DNA of 12,206 nucleotides, from positions 1 to 12,206 of the forward strand of contig JAPOQV010000400.1 of the NCBI GenBank assembly GCA_026710565.1, in the 5' to 3' direction. Source of the stretch: Spirochaetaceae bacterium. GTDB taxonomy: Bacteria; Spirochaetota; Spirochaetia; SZUA-6; Bin103. Shown here piece by piece: positions 1 to 7,781 of the stretch. The translations under genes were made by a program, and so were the position numbers. Positions within the stretch are counted from its first letter, which is position 1; each line of letters opens with the position of its first letter. The notes beneath the pieces are model-generated. The model was not told where the DNA came from and made no database searches. It worked only from the letters and a program-made list of their open reading frames with translations.

Positions 1-417
1 ATCTTCGGCTACACGATCGGCAACGACATGAGCTCCCGCGACATCGAGGGCGAGAACCCGCTCTACCTGCCGCAGGCCAAGACTTACGACGGGAGCTGCG
101 CGCTGGGAGGGGAGATCCTGGTGCGCGACTCCGTCCCCGATCCCGAGACCGCGATCGACATGGAGATCGTCCGCGACGGCGCGGCCGCCTTCAGCGGCGC
201 CACCACGCTGGCGGAGCTGAAGCGCACGCCGCAGGAGCTTGCCTCCTTCCTGTACCGGCATAACACCTTTCCGGACGGCTGCTTCCTGATGACCGGCACC
301 GGCATCGTGCCGCCGGACGGCTTCACCCTGCAGGCCGGCGACCGCGTCACGATCACGATCGAATCGATCGGTACCCTCACCAACACGGTGGGCGGCTTCG
401 GCTCCGCGGGATCCTGA
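1..417 (+). CDS. Fumarylacetoacetate hydrolase (FAH) family protein, C-terminal part; probable 2-keto-3-deoxy-pentonate dehydratase
   Basis: The gene enters from the left edge in frame 1, and 138 residues are visible before TGA at 415-417. What is seen is the second half of an FAH-fold domain: a [19 protein letters not shown] stretch followed by the [12 protein letters not shown] segment, which carries the conserved lysine and substrate-pocket residues. It ends in the usual barrel-closing pattern, a [16 protein letters not shown] strand with a short tail. Members with this [11 protein letters not shown] signature include the XylX-type 2-keto-3-deoxy-D-xylonate dehydratases, which give alpha-ketoglutarate semialdehyde, and related 2-oxo-acid enzymes. 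The next gene begins two bases after the stop and is a D-xylonate dehydratase, which would make exactly that substrate. The exact substrate is inferred from this neighbour; L-arabinonate-derived or other keto-deoxy acids remain possible. The start and N-terminus lie outside the window. Confidence 0.85.
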   Translation: MFGYTIGNDMSSRDIEGENPLYLPQAKTYDGSCALGGEILVRDSVPDPETAIDMEIVRDGAAAFSGATTLAELKRTPQELASFLYRHNTFPDGCFLMTGTGIVPPDGFTLQAGDRVTITIESIGTLTNTVGGFGSAGS

Positions 418-419
418 CC

Positions 420-2471
420 GTGGCCGACGGCCCCGACGCGCACGCCGACGACCTCGATTCCATCCTGGGTTTCGAGTCGCCGTCCCTGCCGGCCACCTCC
501 GGCGAGGGCACGCCGGGCACCATTCCACTCACCGAGCGCATGCTGCGCGAGGAGCCGAGCGGCAACCTGTTCGCCCTGACCCAGAACGTGGGCATGGGCT
601 GGAAACCGTCCCGCTCCGGCGGCCCCGCCTACCTGCTGCTGTCCACGCACGGCGGCCTGCGCGCCGAGGACGGGTCGCCGGTCGCGCTGGGCTACCACAC
701 CGGCCACTGGGAGGTGCACCTGCTGGTGCGCGCCGCGGCGGAGGCGCTGGCGGCCGACGGCTGCATCCCGTTCGCCGCGCACGTCACCGACCCGTGCGAC
801 GGGCGCTCGCAGGGGACGGCGGGGATGATGGACAGCCTGCCCTACCGCAACGACGCCGCGATCGTGATGCGCCGGCTGGCGCGCTCGCTGCCCACCCGGC
901 AGGGGGTCATCGGCGTCGCCTCCTGCGACAAGGGGCTGCCGGCGATGCTGCTGGCGCTGGCCGGGGAGCGGGCTCTGCCGGGAGTGGTGATCCCCGGCGG
1001 CGTGACCCTGCCGGCCCGCGGCGCCGAAGACCTGGGCACCGTGCAGACCATCGGCGCCCGCTTCGCGCACGGCCTGATCACCCTGGACGAGGCGGCCACC
1101 GCCGGCTGCAAGGCGTGCGGCTCGACCGGCGGCGGCTGCCAGTTCCTGGGCACGGCCGCGACCGCGCAAGTGGTCGCCGAGCGGCTGGGGCTTGCACTGC
1201 CGCACACCGCTCTGGCGCCGTCCGGGGAGCCGATCTGGCTGGACATGGGACGCCGCGCCGCCGCGGCCGTGGTCGCCCAGCGCGCGGCCGGCCGGTCGAT
1301 GGCCGACATCCTGGACCGCCGCGCGGTCGACAACGCGATGGTCGTGCACGCCGCGTTCGGTGGCTCCACCAACCTGCTGCTGCACATCCCCGCGTTCGCG
1401 CACGCGGCCGGCCTGCCGGTGCCCACCGTGGCGGACTGGAGCCGGGTCAACCGCGCCACCCCGCGGCTGGTCGACGCGCTGCCCAACGGTCCCGCCAACC
1501 ACCCGACGGTGCGGGTGTTCGTCGCCGGTGGCGTGCCGGAAGTGATGCTGCACCTGCGTCGCGCCGGCCTGATCGACCCGGCGGCGCTGACCGCGGCCGG
1601 GGTGACCTGGGGCGAGGCCCTGGACCGCTGGCAGGACTCGCCGCGCCGCCACGAGCTGCGCCGCCACTGCCTGCAAGAGGACGGCGTCGACCCCGACCTG
1701 GTGATCATGGACCCGGACACCGCCCGCCGCCGCGGGCTGACCAGCACCGTCGTCTTCCCGACCGGCTCGCTGGCGCCGGACGGCTCGGTGATCAAGGCGA
1801 CGGCGATCGATCCCGCCGTGGTCGACGCGGACGGCATCTACCGCCACCGCGGGCCGGTGCGCCTGTTCGGGAGCGAGGGCGCCGCGGTCGCGGCGATCAA
1901 GGGAACGGGCGAGCAGCCGGTGCAGGCCGGCGACGTGGTGGTGGTCGCCGGCATCGGCCCGGCCGGCACCGGCATGGAGGAGATCTACCAGGTGACCTCC
2001 GCGCTCAAGTTCATCCCCTGGGGCAAGCAGGTCGCGGTGCTCACCGACGGCCGCTTCTCCGGTGTCTCCACCGGGGCGTGCGTCGGCCACATCGGTCCGG
2101 AAGCGCTGGCCGGAGGGCCGATCGGCCGGTTGCGCGACGGCGACACGGTCCGGATCATGGTCGACCGCGATGAGCTCACCGGCTCCGTGGAGCTGGTCGC
2201 CACGGAGGACGAAGGCGAGTTGTCCCCGGAACAGGCCCAGGCGGTGCTGGCCGCGCGTCCGACCGCGCCGTGCATCGCACCGCACCCCGGCCTGCCCGAC
2301 GACACGCGGCTGTGGGCTGCGCTGCAGGCCGCCAGCGGCGGCACCTGGGCCGGCTGCGTCTACGACCCCGACGCGATCATCGCCGCGCTCGGCACCAACG
2401 GCGCCGGCCGACCGGCGGCTACGGCGTCACTGCCAGCGTCCCGGCCGGCACCAGCTCCTCCGCGTAGCTGA
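420..2471 (+). CDS. IlvD/Edd-family dehydratase, YjhG/YagF type (probable D-xylonate dehydratase)
   Basis: A 683-residue cytosolic iron-sulfur dehydratase, expected to convert D-xylonate to 2-keto-3-deoxy-D-xylonate. From memory it resembles E. coli YjhG/YagF along nearly its whole length: [16 protein letters not shown] near 46-61, [10 protein letters not shown] (C126), [23 protein letters not shown] (C169, with K171 the expected carbamylated lysine), a C230-x2-C233-x6-C240 cluster ending in [30 protein letters not shown], and the C-terminal [18 protein letters not shown] motif. C126, C169 and C240 are inferred as the cluster ligands by analogy with dihydroxy-acid dehydratase. The start is GTG at 420, two bases after the FAH stop, so the genes are probably cotranscribed. 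The family usually ends near residue 655. This protein carries an extra Ala/Pro-rich tail of about 25 residues, encoded over the antisense 3' end of the neighbouring PLP-enzyme gene. The family is certain; the sugar acid is less so. Confidence 0.93.
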   Translation: MADGPDAHADDLDSILGFESPSLPATSGEGTPGTIPLTERMLREEPSGNLFALTQNVGMGWKPSRSGGPAYLLLSTHGGLRAEDGSPVALGYHTGHWEVHLLVRAAAEALAADGCIPFAAHVTDPCDGRSQGTAGMMDSLPYRNDAAIVMRRLARSLPTRQGVIGVASCDKGLPAMLLALAGERALPGVVIPGGVTLPARGAEDLGTVQTIGARFAHGLITLDEAATAGCKACGSTGGGCQFLGTAATAQVVAERLGLALPHTALAPSGEPIWLDMGRRAAAAVVAQRAAGRSMADILDRRAVDNAMVVHAAFGGSTNLLLHIPAFAHAAGLPVPTVADWSRVNRATPRLVDALPNGPANHPTVRVFVAGGVPEVMLHLRRAGLIDPAALTAAGVTWGEALDRWQDSPRRHELRRHCLQEDGVDPDLVIMDPDTARRRGLTSTVVFPTGSLAPDGSVIKATAIDPAVVDADGIYRHRGPVRLFGSEGAAVAAIKGTGEQPVQAGDVVVVAGIGPAGTGMEEIYQVTSALKFIPWGKQVAVLTDGRFSGVSTGACVGHIGPEALAGGPIGRLRDGDTVRIMVDRDELTGSVELVATEDEGELSPEQAQAVLAARPTAPCIAPHPGLPDDTRLWAALQAASGGTWAGCVYDPDAIIAALGTNGAGRPAATASLPASRPAPAPPRS

Positions 2472-3462
2472 AGATCGCCGGCGTGCCGCCGGTGTGCACG
2501 AACACGACCGTCTCGTCGGCTCCGACCGCGTCGTCGTCGATGCGGTCGATCAGGCCGGCCAGCGCCCCGCCGGTGTAGTTGGGATCGACCATCAGCCCGT
2601 CCGTGCGGGCGGCCAGCCGCACCGCCTCCAGGACCGCCGGCGCCGGCCCGTCCGGGCCGGCGTAGGTCTCCACGATGTCGAAATCCTCCGGCGCGTAGGT
2701 GCGCGGCAGGTCCAACCGCTGCCGGATCGTTTCGGCATGGCTGAAGATGTAGTCGTCCAGCGCCGGCGCGGAAGCCACGCGGACGCCCGTGAAGTCCCAG
2801 TCGAGCCCCAGGTTGAGCGACGCCAGTGCCAGGCCGCACAGGCTGCGGCCGGCCACGCACACCACCCGCACCGGACCGCTGACCGCGGCAGCGCGGAGTT
2901 GATCGGCAAGCTCCAGGCCGGCGTCCGCGAAGCCGATCATGCCGGCCAGCTTCGGGAACAGCTCGTCGTTCATGACGTACGGCACGGCGCCGGCGCGCCG
3001 CAGCCGCTCGGCCACGCCGCGCGCCAGCTCCATGTCGCGCTCCGACTCCTCGTCGTTCAGCAGGTGCACGGCCGCGCCCAGCAGGTGGTCGACCAGGCTG
3101 TTGCCCTGCACCGGCATGCCCGCCGCGTGGCGCAAGAAGACGTGGTAGCGAAAACCCGCGCGCACGCAGGCCGCGGCTGCCAGCCGCGCGTTGTTGGAGT
3201 GGTAGCCCATGACGTTGATCACGGTGTCGGCGCCAGCGCGCCGCACCTCCGCCATGAGCAGCTCCATGTGGCGCACCTTGTTCCCCCCGAAGGCCAGGCC
3301 GGACAGGTCCTCCCGCTTGACCAGCACCGCGCGGCCCAGATCCCGGCTCAGTCCGGGCGCTGGCTGCAACGGAGTGGGGTAGACGCCGAGCGGCAACCGC
3401 GGAACGCCCTCCAGCCGCGTGCGCAACTGGTCCGCGGTAAGCGGCCCACCCGGGTCGGCCAC
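2419..3462 (-). CDS. PLP-dependent D-cysteine desulfhydrase / ACC deaminase family protein
   Basis: A 347-residue fold-type II PLP enzyme. Members release ammonia and a 2-oxo acid from D-cysteine, 1-aminocyclopropane-1-carboxylate or other D-amino acids. Visible motifs are [14 protein letters not shown] at the N-terminus, the [19 protein letters not shown] block whose GGNK lysine (K62 from this start) should bind [16 protein letters not shown] (substrate/carboxylate loop), [16 protein letters not shown], and [15 protein letters not shown] at the C-terminus. The start chosen is GTG at 3462, one base after the stop of the upstream ThuA-like gene and eight bases after a GAGG. A second GTG at 3516 would add 18 residues unlike the family and overlap the upstream gene by 53 bases. 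It is the last gene of a five-gene minus-strand cluster, and its final 53 bases overlap the opposite-strand dehydratase gene. Substrate is not decidable from sequence alone. Confidence 0.88.
   Translation of the reverse strand: MADPGGPLTADQLRTRLEGVPRLPLGVYPTPLQPAPGLSRDLGRAVLVKREDLSGLAFGGNKVRHMELLMAEVRRAGADTVINVMGYHSNNARLAAAACVRAGFRYHVFLRHAAGMPVQGNSLVDHLLGAAVHLLNDEESERDMELARGVAERLRRAGAVPYVMNDELFPKLAGMIGFADAGLELADQLRAAAVSGPVRVVCVAGRSLCGLALASLNLGLDWDFTGVRVASAPALDDYIFSHAETIRQRLDLPRTYAPEDFDIVETYAGPDGPAPAVLEAVRLAARTDGLMVDPNYTGGALAGLIDRIDDDAVGADETVVFVHTGGTPAIFSYAEELVPAGTLAVTP
2478..2492. terminator. Hairpin just after the dehydratase stop
   Basis: CCGGCG-tgc-CGCCGG is a perfect six-pair stem beginning seven bases after the dehydratase stop. 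It lies within the opposite-strand coding sequence for the HTGGTPAIF motif of the PLP enzyme, so it may reflect codon choice rather than a terminator. There is no T run. Confidence 0.2.
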
Positions 3463-3463
3463 C

Positions 3464-4210
3464 TCAGCGGCCTCGCGGCACCCGCTCCAGCGGCTCGGCC
3501 TTGATGCCGCGGACACCGGGGATAATGCGCAGCGGCTTCGCCCAGCGCACGGCGTTGACCAGCACGCGGACGATCTCCGGCTGGTAGTAGATGGGGTAGG
3601 TCTCGTGCCCGGGCTGGAAATAGAAGATCCTGCCGTTGCCGCGCCGGTAGGTGACGCCGGAGCGGAACACCTCGCCCCCCTCGAACCAGGAGATGAAGAT
3701 CAGCTCGTCGGGCCGCGGGATGTCGAAGCGCTCGCCGTACAGCTCCTCGTGCTCGATCTCGAAGTAGTCGCCGATCCCCTGCGTGATCGGGTGGTTGGGC
3801 TCGATGTTCCAGACGCGCTCGCGCTCGCCGATCTCGCGGTGGCGGAGGCTGCAGCGCGTGCCGAGCACCCGCGTCATGATCTTCGAGACGTGCGAGGAGT
3901 GCAGCAGGATCAGCCCCATGCCGTCGTTGGCGCGGAGTTGCACCCGGTCGACGGTGGCGTCGTCGACGCGGTCGTGCGCCTTGTGGCCCCACCAGATCAG
4001 CACGTCGGTGGCGTCGAGCCGCTCCTGCCACAGCCCCTGATCGGGCTGGTCAAGGCTGGCTGTGGTCACCGCCAGGTCGTCCTCGCGCCGCAGCCCTGCC
4101 GCGATCGCCTCGTGGATTCCGTGCGGGTACACCGCCGCGACCTCGGGATCCTCCCGTTCCTGGATGAACTCGCACCACACCGTCACTTTGATCTTGGCTA
4201 CGTCGATCAT
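3464..4210 (-). CDS. ThuA-domain protein (trehalose-utilisation-like, glutamine amidotransferase-like fold)
   Basis: A 248-residue cytosolic protein with no signal peptide. It matches the ThuA family across its length: a KVTVWCEF strand (8-15), YPHGIHEAIA (28-37), the DVLIWWGHKAHD block (69-80), GLILLHSSHVSKI (99-111), EPNHPITQGI (137-146), a DELIFISWFEGGEVFRSG strand (168-185) and FYFQPGHETYP (196-206) just before the last helix NAVRWA. ThuA proteins have a class I glutamine-amidotransferase-like fold without a proven universal catalytic triad. They occur in disaccharide utilisation loci, but their biochemical reaction is poorly defined, so no reaction is assigned here. ATG at 4210 lies 15 bases after the phosphatase gene, with no strong ribosome binding site. 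The stop at 3464-3466 is one base before the GTG of the PLP-enzyme gene, which suggests translational coupling. Confidence 0.9.
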   Translation of the reverse strand: MIDVAKIKVTVWCEFIQEREDPEVAAVYPHGIHEAIAAGLRREDDLAVTTASLDQPDQGLWQERLDATDVLIWWGHKAHDRVDDATVDRVQLRANDGMGLILLHSSHVSKIMTRVLGTRCSLRHREIGERERVWNIEPNHPITQGIGDYFEIEHEELYGERFDIPRPDELIFISWFEGGEVFRSGVTYRRGNGRIFYFQPGHETYPIYYQPEIVRVLVNAVRWAKPLRIIPGVRGIKAEPLERVPRGR

Positions 4211-4225
4211 GGCCGATACGCTACA

Positions 4226-4990
4226 TCACCGGAGGGCGTCGAGCACCTCCCGGTGGAGGACGCCGTTACTGGCCACGAAGGTGCCGCGGTGCACGGTCTC
4301 GACGCCGGCGGCGTCCGACCAGCGTCCGCCCGCCTCGGCGATGATGGCCGCGGCGGCGGCGCAGTCCCATGGGGCGTCGAGCAGGTTGACGCAGAAGTCG
4401 ATGCTGCCGGTGGCCAGGCAGACGTACGAGTAGGCGTCCATGAACCCGTAGCTGTAGCCGGTGCGGCGCATCAGCTCGAAGGCGCGGGCGCCGAGCGGCT
4501 CGTCGTATCGCTGCAGGAAGCCCAGCCCGCTGCCGATCGAGTCGGCCACGGTCGCGGTCGCCGACACGCGGGCCGGCTCCCCGTTGCAGAAGGCGCCGCC
4601 GCCGCGGGCCGCCCAGCAGGTCAGGTCCATGGCCGGCAGGTGGATGACGCCCAGCCCCAGGCCGGCCGCGTCCTCCAGCGCGATCAGAACCGCGTGCGTG
4701 ACGATGCCCCGGATGTACGGGCGGGTGCCGTCCAGCGGGTCGACGATCCAGGTGCGGCCGCTCGTCCCGCCGGCCGTGCCGGACTCCTCGCCCAGAAAGC
4801 CGTCGTCCGGGAATGCGCCGAGCAGCTCGCCGCGGATAAGCGCCTCGCAGCGGCGGTCCACCTCGGTCACCGGCGATGCGTCCTCCTTGAGGTCCACGGA
4901 CTCCGCTCCGCGCCGGGTGAGCTGGATGGCGCCGGCCGCACGGGAGGCCCGCTTGGCCAGCTCCAGCTCGGCGTCGAACGGCACGGTCAC
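4226..4990 (-). CDS. Inositol monophosphatase family phosphatase (possible histidinol-phosphatase or inositol-1-phosphatase)
   Basis: A 254-residue Mg2+-dependent sugar/alcohol phosphatase. Metal-site motifs are in the normal order and spacing: DASPVTEVDR (37-46), GEES (67-70), WIVDPLDGTRPY (81-92, with D84 and D87 as expected ligands) and APWDCAAAAAIIAEAGG from residue 206 (D209). The length is that of the family. TRPY in place of the commoner TxNF after DPLDGT, together with the FMDAYSYVCLATGSIDFCV region, fits the HisN-like histidinol-phosphatase subgroup as well as inositol phosphatases, so the substrate is left open. The start is GTG at 4990, with a second in-frame GTG at 4984 that is slightly better placed after a CAGAG. 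It lies 16 bases after fabV and 15 bases before the ThuA-like gene, in one probable transcript. Confidence 0.88.
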   Translation of the reverse strand: MTVPFDAELELAKRASRAAGAIQLTRRGAESVDLKEDASPVTEVDRRCEALIRGELLGAFPDDGFLGEESGTAGGTSGRTWIVDPLDGTRPYIRGIVTHAVLIALEDAAGLGLGVIHLPAMDLTCWAARGGGAFCNGEPARVSATATVADSIGSGLGFLQRYDEPLGARAFELMRRTGYSYGFMDAYSYVCLATGSIDFCVNLLDAPWDCAAAAAIIAEAGGRWSDAAGVETVHRGTFVASNGVLHREVLDALR

Positions 4991-5006
4991 GCTCTGCAGC
5001 GGACGA

Positions 5007-6203
5007 TCACCCGTCGATCGAGGGGATCGCCACCTCGGAATCGACGTCCGCGCCGTAATCGACGCCCGGGATCCCGAAGCCGAACAGCCGCAGGAACTCG
5101 CGCTGGTAACCCTCGACGTCCAGGATCTTCCGGTAGCCCTCCGCGGTCACCTGCTCCCAGCGCTCGCGCACGGCCGCCTGCACCGCGTCCTCCATCTCGT
5201 AGTCGTCCACGCGGATGCGGCCGGCCTCGTCCACGGGGATGTCTTTCCCGGCGCACAGCCGCTCCCGGAACAGGCGGTCCATCTGCTCGATGCACCCCTC
5301 GTCCGTGCCGCGCTCGCGCAGCAGCGGCCCCAGCATGGCCAGATAGACGGCGACCGTCGGGATCGCGGCGCTGGCCTGCGTCACCAGCGCCCGGTTGACC
5401 GACAGGAGCGCCCGGCCGCCGCTCACGCGCAGCCGCGCATCCAGCTCGTCGGCGGCGCGCTGCAGGTCCTCTTTGGCCTTGCCGATGGTGCCGTCCCGGT
5501 AGATCGGCCACGTGTGCTCGGGGCCCAGGTAGGTGTAGGCGAGGGTACCGCACTCCGGAGCGAGCACGCCCGCTCCGTCCAGCGCATCGACCCAGCGCGT
5601 CCAGTCGTCGCCGCCCATGACCGCGACGGTTTGCTCCACCTCCTCCTCGGTCGCAGGATCGATGCTGGCGTCGCCCAGGGCGCCCGACCGGGCGTCGATG
5701 GTCTTGCCCGCAAACGGCGTGCCGATCGGCTTGATGACCGAGTTGAAGGTCTCGCCCGTCTCCGGGTGGACGCGCCGCGGGGACGCCAGGCTGTAGACGA
5801 CCAGGTCGACCGAGCCGTCCAGGTGCGTGTGGATCAGGTCGAGCACGCGCTCCTTGGCCTCGTCGGCGAAGGCGTCGCCGTTGTAGCTCCACGCGCCCAG
5901 GCCGGCCTCGGCCGCCGCCCGCTCGAACGCCGCGGTGTTGTACCAGCCGGCCGATCCGGTACGCCTGGCGGAGCCGGGCCGCTCGAAGAAGGCGCCGACC
6001 GTTTTCGCGCCGCAGCCGAACGCGGCGACGATGCGCGACGCCAGCCCGTAGCCGGTTGAGGCGCCGACCACCAGCACCGAGCGCGGGCCGTCGATGGAGC
6101 CTCGTTCGCGCACGTGGGCGATCTGCTCGCCGACGTTCGCCGCGCAGCCGTCGGGGTGCGCGGTCATGCAGATGAATCCGCGCACACGGGGTTCGATGAT
6201 CAT
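5007..6203 (-). CDS. fabV: Enoyl-ACP/trans-2-enoyl-CoA reductase FabV
   Basis: A 398-residue reductase, the normal FabV length. It reduces trans-2-enoyl-ACP or enoyl-CoA with NADH, the last step of each fatty-acid elongation round. Visible are the FabV N-terminal signature IIEPRVRGFICMTAHP (2-17), the nucleotide-binding VLVVGASTGYGLASRI (43-58), AFFERP (71-76) with E74 at the position linked to NADH preference, VVYSLASPRR (135-144), and the catalytic Y-x8-K as Y235 and K244, the same numbering as described for the Burkholderia enzyme. The C-terminal GFGIPGVDY block is also typical. The ATG overlaps the TGA of the upstream TrmH-type gene as ATGA (6200-6203), with GAGGG about ten bases upstream, so the two genes are likely translationally coupled. 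FabV is known for intrinsic low sensitivity to triclosan; whether it is the only enoyl reductase here cannot be told. Confidence 0.96.
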   Translation of the reverse strand: MIIEPRVRGFICMTAHPDGCAANVGEQIAHVRERGSIDGPRSVLVVGASTGYGLASRIVAAFGCGAKTVGAFFERPGSARRTGSAGWYNTAAFERAAAEAGLGAWSYNGDAFADEAKERVLDLIHTHLDGSVDLVVYSLASPRRVHPETGETFNSVIKPIGTPFAGKTIDARSGALGDASIDPATEEEVEQTVAVMGGDDWTRWVDALDGAGVLAPECGTLAYTYLGPEHTWPIYRDGTIGKAKEDLQRAADELDARLRVSGGRALLSVNRALVTQASAAIPTVAVYLAMLGPLLRERGTDEGCIEQMDRLFRERLCAGKDIPVDEAGRIRVDDYEMEDAVQAAVRERWEQVTAEGYRKILDVEGYQREFLRLFGFGIPGVDYGADVDSEVAIPSIDG

Positions 6204-6964
6204 GCGTCCGAACCCTCATGGCTCACGCGGTCGATGTCAAACGAACCGTCGGTCAGGGCGCGGCGCAGCAGCGCTGCGGCGCTGGGCAGGGATCGGACCG
6301 CATACCGGGCCTCCAGGATGAGCCGCTGGTCGGCGGTGAGCTCGCCATCGGCGCCGCGGGATGCCACGCGCGAGCGGCGCGCGTGCTGCAGCACCATCGC
6401 CACGGCGACGCTGATGTTGAAGCTGCGCGTGAAGCCGGCCATCGGAATCGAGAACCAGCCGTCGGCGGCCTGCGCCGTCGCGTCGGTGACGCCGGCGTGC
6501 TCGTTTCCGAACACCACCGCGGTCGGCCGCGAGAAGTCCACTTGGTCGATCGTCGGCCCGGCGCCGACGCGGGTCGCCAGCACCCGGTAGCCGTCCGCGC
6601 GCAGCCGCTCGAGCCAGGGGTCGCCGGCGTCCCACCACGACGCCTCCAGCCACTTGTCCGCGCCCTGGGTGACGCGGTTGGGCGGCCGAGCCGGCCCTCC
6701 CGGCGAAGGAGCCTGCCTGACTACGTGCACGACCGGGAAGCCGATTCCCTCGCAGGTGCGTAGCACGGCGGCGATGTTGCCGTCGTCGTGCACGTGCTCC
6801 AGCACCGTGGCGACCGCGAAGCTGCGGCGCGCTGCCACCTCCCGGACCCGCTGCCGCCGCGCGGGCGTCAGGTGCGAGGCCAGCACCGACCACACGACCG
6901 CCACCGGGAGCGCTACGCCGTCCACCTCGATGATGTCAGGATGGGGGAATGGGTCCGAGCGCAT
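6200..6964 (-). CDS. TrmH/SpoU-family RNA 2'-O-methyltransferase
   Basis: A 254-residue SPOUT-class methyltransferase that would transfer a methyl group from S-adenosylmethionine to a ribose 2'-OH, most likely G18 of tRNA. The three SPOUT motifs are clear: motif 1 NIAAVLRTCEGIGF (63-76) with catalytic-type R69, motif 2 VFGNEHAGVT (151-160), and motif 3 IPMAGFTRSFNISVAVAMVLQ (from 173), where residues thread through the knot. The N-terminal LTPARRQRVREVAARRSFAVATVLEHVHD and the basic C-terminal extension resemble TrmH rather than RlmB, which carries an L30e-like domain that is absent here. ATG at 6964 has no strong ribosome binding site and lies 16 bases inside the divergent plus-strand gene, so this start or the neighbouring one may be wrong. 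It is the first gene of the five-gene minus-strand cluster. Confidence 0.9.
   Translation of the reverse strand: MRSDPFPHPDIIEVDGVALPVAVVWSVLASHLTPARRQRVREVAARRSFAVATVLEHVHDDGNIAAVLRTCEGIGFPVVHVVRQAPSPGGPARPPNRVTQGADKWLEASWWDAGDPWLERLRADGYRVLATRVGAGPTIDQVDFSRPTAVVFGNEHAGVTDATAQAADGWFSIPMAGFTRSFNISVAVAMVLQHARRSRVASRGADGELTADQRLILEARYAVRSLPSAAALLRRALTDGSFDIDRVSHEGSDA
6938..6941 (+). promoter_or_regulatory. Ribosome binding site for the exported protein (ATG 6949)
   Basis: AGGA seven bases before ATG 6949, with a G-rich run after it. It supports the long start even though that start overlaps the opposite-strand TrmH coding sequence by 16 bases. Confidence 0.45.
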
Positions 6965-7725
6965 CGACGGTGCCTGGGATGGGCAGGGTACGAGCCCCGC
7001 GCTCCGGCGTCACCAGTGCCCTCTCGCCGCCTGCGGTGCGGGCCTCCGCACGCACCCTGTGCGCCTCCGTCACGGCACTGCTGCTGGCCGCAACCGCCGC
7101 CCAGGCACGCGCGGATGCCCTCTTTGACCGGGCCGTCGCCGTCGCTGCGGCCGCCGAGCACCTGGTTCCCCGCACCATGGTCATGCGCACGCAGGAGCAC
7201 TCCGCGGACGGCAAGCTCAGATCGACGCGGGAGACCCACATGCGCGCGCGGTTGGCCGACGGCGAGCTGACCTACGAGCTGGTGCGCGACGTCCAGGACG
7301 GGCAGGCAGTCGATGAGGCCGAGGCCGACGGCACGACTGGCGCCACCGGCGTCGGCTCGCGGTTCTCCGACGCGTTCCAGGCCGACCTGTCGGCCATGGG
7401 CGGCGCCGAGCGGATGGGCGAGCGGCGCACTATCCGCGGGCAGCAGGCGATCGGCTACCGCATCGAACAGCCGGAGGAGCTGTACACGATCCGCGGGCAA
7501 CTCTGGGTCGCGGAGGACGGCGTTCCCCTGGAGCTGCACTACACGGTCGACCCGCTGCCGCGCTCGGTGCGCGGCCTGGCCATCCTGGCGACCTACGAGC
7601 TGCGGGACGGGCTGGCGCTGGTCACGGAAGTCTCCGTCCAGGTCGCCGTCAGCGTCACCTTCCTGTACCGCCGGCTGTATACGATCACGGTCGGGCTGGA
7701 CGACTACTTCGATCCCGACGCCTGA
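6949..7725 (+). CDS. Exported protein of unknown function
   Basis: A 258-residue protein I do not recognise. Residues 30-57 (VRASARTLCASVTALLLAAT followed by AAQARA) form a basic-then-hydrophobic segment ending in an A-x-A site before DALF, so it is probably a Sec-exported periplasmic or secreted protein. The cysteine at 38 lies before the hydrophobic core, so a lipobox is unlikely. The mature part is a soluble mixed alpha/beta chain: an N-terminal helix, MVMRTQEHSADGKLRSTRET, TIRGQQAIGYRIEQPEELYT, LWVAEDGVPLELHYTVDPLP and a final TVGLDDYFDPDA. The alternating beta pattern is vaguely like LolA/LolB-type or outer-membrane-lipoprotein-sorting folds, which is only a guess. ATG at 6949 follows AGGA by seven bases but gives a long 29-residue leader and overlaps the TrmH start. 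GTG at 7036 would give a compact signal peptide but lacks a binding site. RecQ follows after 56 bases. Confidence 0.72.
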   Translation: MGPSASTVPGMGRVRAPRSGVTSALSPPAVRASARTLCASVTALLLAATAAQARADALFDRAVAVAAAAEHLVPRTMVMRTQEHSADGKLRSTRETHMRARLADGELTYELVRDVQDGQAVDEAEADGTTGATGVGSRFSDAFQADLSAMGGAERMGERRTIRGQQAIGYRIEQPEELYTIRGQLWVAEDGVPLELHYTVDPLPRSVRGLAILATYELRDGLALVTEVSVQVAVSVTFLYRRLYTITVGLDDYFDPDA

Positions 7726-7781
7726 CCGACGGCCGCGAGGTCGAAAGCGCCCGCGCCGTACCGCCGTTAACTCTCGCGAGG

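Noticed and set aside
84..2285. A 733-residue open frame on the minus strand opposite the FAH and dehydratase genes
   Set aside because: Arg/Gly/His-rich composition with no domain; it is the stop-poor antisense frame expected of a GC-rich gene. The plus strand has two clear enzyme families here.
2062..3504. A 480-residue plus-strand open frame spanning the dehydratase end and the PLP gene
   Set aside because: It is out of frame with the dehydratase and antisense to the PLP enzyme, with no recognisable domain.
3419..5398. A 659-residue plus-strand open frame
   Set aside because: It is antisense to the ThuA-like and phosphatase genes, both well supported by motifs, and has low-complexity composition.
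4461..6059. A 532-residue plus-strand open frame
   Set aside because: It runs antisense to the phosphatase and fabV; FabV is certain from Y235/K244 and its N-terminal signature.
6985..7013. Promoter-like GTGACG, 17-base spacer, TACCCT on the minus strand before the TrmH-type gene
   Set aside because: The -10 box matches poorly and it lies inside the signal-peptide coding region. It would suit the five-gene cluster but is not supported beyond chance.
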